Source: Deltaproteobacteria bacterium
GTDB taxonomy: Bacteria > Desulfobacterota > DSM-4660 > Desulfatiglandales > B25-G16
Direction of reading: 5' to 3'
Assembly: GCA_003646935.1 (NCBI GenBank)
Contig: QMLW01000004.1
Span: 1-16,215, forward strand
DNA length: 16,215 bases
In this document: piece after piece, positions 13,000 to 16,215 of the stretch
Layout of the letters: the number at the start of each line of letters is the position of its first letter
How positions within the stretch are numbered: position 1 is the stretch's first letter
The notes under the pieces: model-generated
The model's database searches: none
Seen by the model: the letters and a program-made list of their open reading frames with translations, nothing else
What the model was told of the DNA's origin: nothing
Translations under genes and position numbers: made by a program

Positions 13000-13401
13000 T
13001 CATTCCCATTTCATAAGGTTGACCAAGAAATCGGGGAATCGGACGATCTGGTTATCCCTATCCAGACAGGCGTGGACCGTATAACCATGAACTAGTATCT
13101 CGCTTCCCCTGGAAATGGTATAGTCAAACCTGCTGCTTGCCCTCCTTATAAAGCCAATGGTGGTCTGGATCGTTAACAGGTCATCGTAGAGGGCGGGTTT
13201 CAGGTATTTCAGGTAGGCCTCTGTGGTAGGCAAGAAGAAGCCCTTTTCCTCAACCTCCCTGTAGGTGAGGCCCATATCCCGGAGCAGCTCTGTTCTCCCT
13301 ATTTCGAAAAGCCTGAGGTAGTTCGAGTAATAGACGATTGCCATTGAATCACAATCGCCATAGATAACACGATAGCGCGTTGTATTCCTCTTGATGTCCA
13401 T
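13000..13401 (-). CDS. YbgC/FadM-type acyl-CoA thioesterase (hotdog fold)
   Basis: This 133-residue protein of the 4-hydroxybenzoyl-CoA thioesterase type matches the family length of 130-140. The catalytic motif is GDCDSMAIVYYSNYLRLFE, with the Asp at about residue 18 (DCD) and the long hot-dog helix following. The usual Gly after D-x-M is Ala here. ARTELLR-like (GRTELLR) and the later YLKYLKPALYDDLL, ISRGSEILVHG segments are also typical. Substrate chain length or type cannot be told. ATG at 13401 is chosen, with AAAGG 5 bases ahead. A TTG 35 codons upstream would add residues unlike the family and read through a hairpin. It heads the group with the adk remnant and the nucleotide-sugar dehydrogenase. 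Confidence 0.88.
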   Translation of the reverse strand: MDIKRNTTRYRVIYGDCDSMAIVYYSNYLRLFEIGRTELLRDMGLTYREVEEKGFFLPTTEAYLKYLKPALYDDLLTIQTTIGFIRRASSRFDYTISRGSEILVHGYTVHACLDRDNQIVRFPDFLVNLMKWE

Positions 13402-13453
13402 GTATGCCTTTATCCCCGTATCACTTTTACGTGCATCTAGAGCAGAGGTCTTG

Positions 13454-13483
13454 AAACGGGAGCGTGCTTCCAGCTCCCCGTTT
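13454..13483. other. Hairpin in the leader of the thioesterase gene
   Basis: AAACGGGAGC (13454-13463) pairs with GCTCCCCGTTT (13473-13483) with one bulged base and a 9-base loop. It lies between the phosphoglycerate-mutase homologue and the thioesterase on the minus strand. On that strand it ends in GTTTC, so it may weakly terminate the upstream transcript. About 40 bases further upstream are a 13-base dyad GGTCAT-A-ATGACC (13520-13532) and an adjoining minus-strand TTGACA (13519-13514), but no matching -10. Confidence 0.4.
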
Positions 13484-13612
13484 TGGATCTCTTCCTTAGG
13501 AAACAAAGGGCCGTGTCAAGGTCATAATGACCCAACACCCCTTTCTTGCTATACCAGATCCCCACCAGCGTGGCAAAGCGGGGTCTCTTTCATGTGCTGA
13601 GCGAAAGCTGCC

Positions 13613-14854
13613 TCAATCCTCAAACAGGAATGAGTCGATCAACTCATGGCCCACGCCAAAGAAGAGCCCGCTTTCCCGTGCTGCAGCCTCTGAGAACGGA
13701 AATCCCTCGGGATGCGATTCGAGTTCCCCTTTTGAGCCCCAGGCAAAGGGAGTTGGGTCATCGGTGTGGGTTCTTCGCGGTATCGGCGTAAGGTGGTCGC
13801 TTGCTACCATAATCCGATAGTCCTCGAAATCCTTCAGGCCTTCAAGCACGGGGCCCACCACCTGTTCGTCAAACTTCTCGATGGCCTCTATCTTCTCTCC
13901 AATGTCGGCGTTGTGCCCTGCTTCATCGGGTGCCTCTACGTGGAGAAAGATAAAATCACGATCCCTGAGGCCCTTCAGGGCCGCTTCGGCCTTACCACGA
14001 TAATTGGTGTCGAGATACCCTGTGGCACCCTGCACATGGATGGGCGCAAATCCGATATACACCCCTATGCCCTTGACGAGATCCACCGCTGATATCACCG
14101 CGCCATCAATACCACAACGTTCTCTGAACCGCGGCAACTGAGGGGCCCGGCCTTGACCCCAGGGCCAGATGGAGTTGGCCTCATGAAGCCCTTGTTCCCT
14201 GCGATTGAGGTTAATGGGGTGATCCCGTAGGATATCCCATGATCGTCTGATCAGCTGGGGTACCGGGTTCTCCGACATTTCATTGAGGTACGGGGCCATG
14301 TTCTGCTCCACCACATCATGGGGAGGGATGGTGAGCACATCCTCGGGGCAGCTCTCCCACAACAGCAGATGCCGATAGGCCACTCCCCGATGGATCTCAA
14401 CGCCGGGAACGTCCAATCCGCCGTTGAAGTCTTTCAAGATTGATGCTGACTCATCTGATGAGATATTACCGGAACTGTGGCTTTTCATAATGATCTCTTG
14501 ATCCGATCTGAAATCCAACGTCACCAGGTTCATTCTGAACGCTACCTGGTTAGCCCGCAGAGCGATGCCCATGCTGGCGGCCTCCAGGGGGCCACGACCG
14601 GTATAGTACGCCCTGGGGTCGTATCCCATGAGCGAAAGCGTTGCAACATCGCTTCCCGGGTCCATACTCTCGGGTATTGTCCTTGCGAGGCCAATCCGGC
14701 ATGCGGCAATGCTGTCCATGTGCGGTGTCTCGGCAACCTCAAGGGGTGTTTTGCCGCCGAGCTCCTCCAGAGCATAATCGGCCATCCCGTCTCCCACCAA
14801 AAGCACGTATTTCCTCATGCTATGACGGACAGTCATGTGTTTACCACGTGTCAT
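13613..14854 (-). CDS. apgM: Archaeal-type cofactor-independent phosphoglycerate mutase homologue (proposed homoserine kinase)
   Basis: This alkaline-phosphatase-superfamily enzyme has about 413 residues. Features seen: VLLVGDGMAD at the start (metal-binding Asp), GSDVATLSLMGYDPRAYYTGRGPLE with the nucleophile Ser/Thr region, HVEAPDEAGHNAD and VASDHLTPIPRRTHTDDPTPFAW carrying the second-metal Asp/His ligands. Members beside threonine genes in bacteria that lack ThrB have been proposed to act as homoserine kinase. Here the gene follows homoserine dehydrogenase by about 90 bases on the same strand, which supports that reading. Phosphoglycerate mutase activity remains possible. Start choice: ATG at 14854 has AAGGA 10 bases ahead; ATG at 14818 (MRKYVLL) fits the family's usual N-terminus but lacks a ribosome site. 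A TTG at 14932 is unlikely. Confidence 0.85.
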   Translation of the reverse strand: MTRGKHMTVRHSMRKYVLLVGDGMADYALEELGGKTPLEVAETPHMDSIAACRIGLARTIPESMDPGSDVATLSLMGYDPRAYYTGRGPLEAASMGIALRANQVAFRMNLVTLDFRSDQEIIMKSHSSGNISSDESASILKDFNGGLDVPGVEIHRGVAYRHLLLWESCPEDVLTIPPHDVVEQNMAPYLNEMSENPVPQLIRRSWDILRDHPINLNRREQGLHEANSIWPWGQGRAPQLPRFRERCGIDGAVISAVDLVKGIGVYIGFAPIHVQGATGYLDTNYRGKAEAALKGLRDRDFIFLHVEAPDEAGHNADIGEKIEAIEKFDEQVVGPVLEGLKDFEDYRIMVASDHLTPIPRRTHTDDPTPFAWGSKGELESHPEGFPFSEAAARESGLFFGVGHELIDSFLFED

Positions 14855-14904
14855 TCGTCGCTGATCCTTTTTTCTAGAACTCGTACCGAGTAGCCCAATC
14901 TCTT

Positions 14905-14925
14905 CAATCGGCAATCGGCAATCGA
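14905..14925. repeat. Three tandem copies of a 7-base unit
   Basis: CAATCGG, CAATCGG and CAATCGA follow one another without spacing between hom and the phosphoglycerate-mutase homologue. A small dyad, ACTCG-TAC-CGAGT (14879-14891), lies next to it. No function is evident. Confidence 0.6.
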
Positions 14926-14940
14926 AATTCAAAAATGCCC

Positions 14941-16215
14941 TCAGATTCCCGTTGTTCTCTCTACCCTGAAGGCCACCGTCTTGTCGGCTACCACATCCAG
15001 TTTGTCAATGAGCTCCAGGGATTTCCTCACATCCCGCTCCCTTGCTTCATGGGTCAACATTACCACGGGAACGGCGCTATGGGCTTCCCTCTTTTTCTGG
15101 ATCACAGCGGCAATAGAAATATCGTGAGCACCGAGGATTCCCGATATCTTTGAGAGCACTCCCGGCCTATCTAACGCGGAAACCCTAAAATAATAATCGG
15201 ACAGTACATCATCCATGGGTTTGATGGAGAGCTCCGTTGATGGGGGACGCGAGAAGGAAAGGGGTGACACCCTCCTGGTGATGCCCTTGATGTGATTTCT
15301 CGCCATATCCACTAAATCGGCTACCACTGCGCTGCCGGTCGGTTTCCTCCCGGCCCCGAGGCCATAAAACAGGGTAGACCCCACGTAATCACCTTCCACA
15401 TACACCGCATTATACGCATCATTAACGTTTGCCAGGATATGATCCCTGGGCACAAAAGCCGGATGCACCCTGGCTTCGATGTGCTCACCGGACTGTCTGG
15501 CAATCGCCAAGAGTTTCACGCAGTAGCCGAACTCACCCGCAAACGTTATGTCCTCGGATGATACCATATCAATCCCCTCCCTGTAGATATCACTGAAGGA
15601 AAAGGGGAATCCGAAGGCCAGGGATATAATGATGGTGAGCTTGTGTGCTGCATCGCTCCCGTCGATGTCCAGGGTGGGGTTTGCCTCCGCATATCCCAAC
15701 CGTTGAGCCGTGGATAGCGCCTCCTGAAAGGAAAGCCCTTCCTGTGTCATCCTGGTCAGGATATAGTTCGAGGTTCCGTTCAGGATGGCCAAGACAGACT
15801 GGATCCTGTTCGCGGCGAGACCCTCCCGTAAGGCCTTGATGATGGGAATGCCTCCTGCAACACTCGCCCCAAAGGCGATGTCCACCCCGTATCTCTCGGC
15901 CATATCGAAGAGCTGCTTGCCGCGGGTTGCGATCAGGGCCTTATTGGCTGAGATCACGTGTTTCCCCCTCTCCATGGCCCTTTCGATGTAATCTAGCGCC
16001 TGATCGCAGCCACCTATGAGCTCTACCACCACATCTATTTCCGGATCATCGATCACTTCCATGGCATCGGTGGTGAGAATGGCCGGATCAATCTGCACGC
16101 CCCTGTCTGAGCGTATATCCAGATCCGCGATCCTCTTCAGCACGATCTCCCCGCCAACCCTATCCTCTATGAACTGGCGATTGTTGACGAGGATCTCCGC
16201 CGTGCCCGCCCCTAC
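14941..16215 (-). CDS. hom: Homoserine dehydrogenase (N-terminus cut by the window edge)
   Basis: Homoserine dehydrogenase reduces aspartate semialdehyde to homoserine, feeding threonine, methionine and isoleucine synthesis. The frame is open to the window end, giving 424 residues. The first visible residues, VGAGTAEILVNNR, belong to the nucleotide-binding domain, so only a dozen or so residues seem to be missing from a protein of about 435-440. Seen within: ISANKALIA, GASVAGGIPIIKALREGL, LAILNGTSNYILTRM, GYAEANPTLDIDGSDAAHKL (substrate-binding Glu/Asp and catalytic Lys) and a C-terminal ACT domain starting at DYYFRVSALDRPGVLSKI. The ACT domain makes feedback inhibition by threonine likely. 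The ATG-like start at 16143 falls inside the conserved domain and is not the true one. The next gene on the same strand is the proposed homoserine kinase. Confidence 0.95.
   Translation of the reverse strand, partial: VGAGTAEILVNNRQFIEDRVGGEIVLKRIADLDIRSDRGVQIDPAILTTDAMEVIDDPEIDVVVELIGGCDQALDYIERAMERGKHVISANKALIATRGKQLFDMAERYGVDIAFGASVAGGIPIIKALREGLAANRIQSVLAILNGTSNYILTRMTQEGLSFQEALSTAQRLGYAEANPTLDIDGSDAAHKLTIIISLAFGFPFSFSDIYREGIDMVSSEDITFAGEFGYCVKLLAIARQSGEHIEARVHPAFVPRDHILANVNDAYNAVYVEGDYVGSTLFYGLGAGRKPTGSAVVADLVDMARNHIKGITRRVSPLSFSRPPSTELSIKPMDDVLSDYYFRVSALDRPGVLSKISGILGAHDISIAAVIQKKREAHSAVPVVMLTHEARERDVRKSLELIDKLDVVADKTVAFRVERTTGI

Noticed and set aside
13402..13506. N-terminal extension of the thioesterase from a TTG at 13506
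   Set aside because: The extra 35 residues are unlike the family and read through a hairpin; the ATG at 13401 gives the normal length.
14477..14893. 138-codon plus-strand open frame
   Set aside because: Antisense to the phosphoglycerate-mutase homologue and without any motif.
14855..14932. Longer start of the phosphoglycerate-mutase homologue at a TTG
   Set aside because: It lacks a ribosome site, begins 8 bases after hom, and would translate the CAATCGG tandem repeat.

Overview
The window holds single-copy bacterial housekeeping genes mixed with accessory genes and two toxin-antitoxin modules. It is most like a Desulfobacterota (deltaproteobacterial) anaerobe, but this is inference. It rests on homoserine dehydrogenase lying beside an archaeal-type phosphoglycerate-mutase homologue (a proposed homoserine kinase), a SAM hydroxide adenosyltransferase, a YbgC-type thioesterase and a lipid-anchored TPR protein. 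There is no rRNA, tRNA, CRISPR array or insertion sequence that I can see. Non-ATG starts are common: GTG, TTG and one probable CTG, each judged from a ribosome binding site, a stop/start overlap or conserved protein motifs.

Left part (1-4.6 kb): an 18-bp hairpin follows a minus-strand TPR lipoprotein gene. Divergent from it is a PadR-type regulator and a co-transcribed MFS transporter, driven by a consensus sigma-70 promoter (TTGACA-17-TATAAT) with a palindrome across the -10 and the start site. This looks like an autoregulated drug or metabolite sensor plus pump. A convergent minus-strand gene encodes an adenine deaminase-like amidohydrolase. It keeps the metal ligands but has lost several family signature residues.

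Middle part (4.7-11 kb): a minus-strand Phd/VapC module (4712-5346) and a plus-strand Phd/FitB-type module (9521-10212) point outward. They bracket a DinG/XPD-type Fe-S helicase, an XPF/ERCC4-type nuclease and folD. The helicase-nuclease pair recalls the XPD-XPF pair of archaeal and eukaryotic nucleotide excision repair. The two toxin-antitoxin control regions share the 10-mer AGTCTGACTA inside inverted repeats, so they may cross-regulate. A SAM hydroxide adenosyltransferase gene starts two bases after the second toxin gene.

Right part (11-16.2 kb), all on the minus strand: homoserine dehydrogenase (N-terminus cut by the window edge), the proposed homoserine kinase, then a YbgC-type thioesterase, an adenylate kinase remnant and a nucleotide-sugar dehydrogenase. 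The adenylate kinase keeps its first 36 and last ~25 codons in different frames and lacks everything between. A long imperfect hairpin of a repetitive type separates the dehydrogenase from the convergent SAM hydroxide adenosyltransferase gene.
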